From JAAYCI01 sp964472465 (lineage in GTDB: Bacteria > Bacillota > Clostridia > Oscillospirales > Ruminococcaceae): a DNA stretch of 6,154 nucleotides. Position numbers and translations under genes: made by a program. Positions 5,360 through 6,154 of the stretch are shown piece by piece (within the stretch, counting starts at the first letter, position 1; every line of letters starts with the position of its first letter). Location: contig CAYYLW010000151.1 of NCBI GenBank assembly GCA_964472465.1, positions 1 to 6,154 on the forward strand. Direction: 5' to 3'. Below the pieces are notes generated by a model. That model made no database searches. It was not told the origin of the DNA and saw only the letters and a list, made by a program, of their open reading frames with translations.

Positions 5360-6049
5360 ATGGAATACCGTATTTTTGGCGAACCCTTCCCGGTGGTTCA
5401 GTGCAATTTGCAGCCGGGGGAATCCATGCGCACAGAGAAAGGCTCTATGGCCTGGATGAGCAATAACCTGGGTTTGCGCACCGAGGGCGGCGGCAACATG
5501 GGCAAGGCCCTGGGCCGTATGTTTACGGGGGAATCCATTTTCCAGAACATCTATACCGCCGAAAATGGCCCGGCCAGCATTGCGTTTGCCTCCAGCTTCC
5601 CTGGCAGCATCCGTGCGGTGCAGCTTTCTCCCGGCACGTCCATCATCTGCCAAAAATCGGTTTTTCTGGCCTCTGAAATAGGGGTGGAGCTTTCGGTCTT
5701 CGGGCAATCCTCGCTGGGCAAGGGGTTGTTTGGCGGCGAGGGCTTCATCATGCAGCGCCTTTCTGGCAGCGGCATGGTGTTTTTAGAACTGAACGGCTAC
5801 GCGGTGGATTTTGATTTGAAACCCGGCGAAACCGTGGTGCTGAAAAGCGGCAACCTGGCTTTGATGGACGACACCTGCCAGATGGATATCCAGCAGGTGA
5901 AGGGCCTTAAAAATAAGCTGATGGGGGGCCAGGGCTTCTTCAACACCGCCATCACCGGCCCAGGGCATGTGGTGGTGCAAACCATGACCATTGGCACACT
6001 GGCCAGCGCCCTTTCGCCCTATATCGCGGCCAGCAGCGGCGGGGCCTAA
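5360..6049 (+). CDS. AIM24/TIGR00266-family protein
   Basis: A 229-residue protein of the AIM24 family (PF01987), a beta-rich fold widespread in bacteria and also found as a mitochondrial protein; the bacterial molecular role is not established. Diagnostic stretches: MEYRIFGEPFPVVQCNLQPG at the start, ESMRTEKGSMAWMSNN (21-36), a Gly-rich segment TEGGGNMGKALGRMFTGES (41-59), FPGSIRAVQL (80-89), and in the second half LSGSGMVFLELNG (134-146), DFDLKPGETVVLKSGNLAL (150-168) and a C-terminal ITGPGHVVVQT (198-208). Full length and order match the family, with no signal peptide and no clear membrane helix. ATG 5360 is chosen for AAGGAG 6 nt upstream; an in-frame ATG at 5291 would start within the promoter. 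The gene has its own promoter and is followed 14 nt later by a strong terminator hairpin, so it is probably monocistronic. Confidence 0.93.
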   Translation: MEYRIFGEPFPVVQCNLQPGESMRTEKGSMAWMSNNLGLRTEGGGNMGKALGRMFTGESIFQNIYTAENGPASIAFASSFPGSIRAVQLSPGTSIICQKSVFLASEIGVELSVFGQSSLGKGLFGGEGFIMQRLSGSGMVFLELNGYAVDFDLKPGETVVLKSGNLALMDDTCQMDIQQVKGLKNKLMGGQGFFNTAITGPGHVVVQTMTIGTLASALSPYIAASSGGA

Positions 6050-6063
6050 GGAGAATAGGGACA

Positions 6064-6098
6064 CAAAGAGCCTCCCCGGATGCCGGGGAGGCTCTTTG
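6064..6098 (+). terminator. Intrinsic terminator after the AIM24-family gene
   Basis: Perfect 16-bp arms (6064-6079 and 6083-6098) flank a 3-nt ATG loop; the stem is GC-rich at its top with AAAGAG/CTCTTT at the base. It starts 14 nt after the TAA at 6049. The T-run on the plus strand is short (CTTTGCGTT), and the A-rich 5' base would give a similar short U-run on the minus strand, so it could act in both directions. Confidence 0.85.
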
Positions 6099-6112
6099 CG
6101 TTAGTTACGCAA
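6096..6112. repeat. Small inverted repeat after the terminator
   Basis: TTGCGT (6096-6101) and ACGCAA (6107-6112) are perfect 6-bp arms with a 5-nt loop. The left arm shares three bases with the terminator stem, so the two hairpins would compete at their junction. Function unknown. Confidence 0.4.
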
Positions 6113-6131
6113 CCACAGGCTGTGCCTGTGG
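6113..6131. repeat. Inverted repeat near the right edge, possible terminator of a convergent gene
   Basis: CCACAGGC (6113-6120) and GCCTGTGG (6124-6131) are perfect 8-bp arms with a 3-nt TGT loop. On the plus strand CCCTTAAAAAGC follows, without a T-run. It may belong to a converging minus-strand gene beyond the window. The remaining 6132-6154 shows no coding signal that can be assessed. Confidence 0.5.
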
Positions 6132-6154
6132 CCCTTAAAAAGCTTTAGCTATGG

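Overview
The window looks like the end of a contig from a GC-rich, Gram-positive anaerobe of the Clostridia, most likely an Oscillospirales or related gut lineage. The grounds are strong GGAGG-type ribosome binding sites before every gene, housekeeping sigma-A promoters with 17-bp spacers, and protein families I associate with clostridial genomes: a two-gene ABC exporter with a large ABC_tran_2-like permease, a variant GpsA, and a Cys-rich HExxH protein. The taxonomy is inference; no rRNA or marker gene is present.

Layout. Positions 1-54 are almost pure C and probably a read or assembly artefact at a contig end. Next to it is the very start of a minus-strand gene (ATG at 75) with a good ribosome binding site and promoter; its body is lost. 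Positions 208-2780 (minus strand) hold a compact operon: ABC ATPase (2049-2780), a 12-helix permease (415-2046), and a 58-residue, two-helix membrane protein (208-384). A TTGACA-17-TATCAT promoter drives the operon, and its -10 box lies inside a perfect 46-bp dyad (20-bp arms, 6-bp centre), the strongest regulatory signal in the window. Upstream, still on the minus strand, are a 194-residue protein with an HExxH motif and two CxxC pairs (2889-3473) and a GpsA-like dehydrogenase (3556-4512).

A 133-bp divergent intergenic region with two back-to-back promoters separates the GpsA-like gene from two plus-strand genes: a two-helix membrane protein with a roughly 140-residue extracytoplasmic domain (4646-5257), and an AIM24/TIGR00266-family protein (5360-6049) with its own extended -10 promoter. 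A strong intrinsic terminator hairpin follows, then two more small hairpins before the right edge.

Functionally this appears to be a group of small independent transcription units rather than one pathway. Only the ABC operon clearly works together, probably as an inducible exporter whose repressor is not in the window. No CRISPR array, phage gene, insertion sequence, tRNA or rRNA was seen. The items most worth attention are the operator dyad, the 58-residue third operon member, the HExxH/four-Cys protein, and the GpsA-like enzyme with His where canonical enzymes have the substrate-phosphate-binding Arg.
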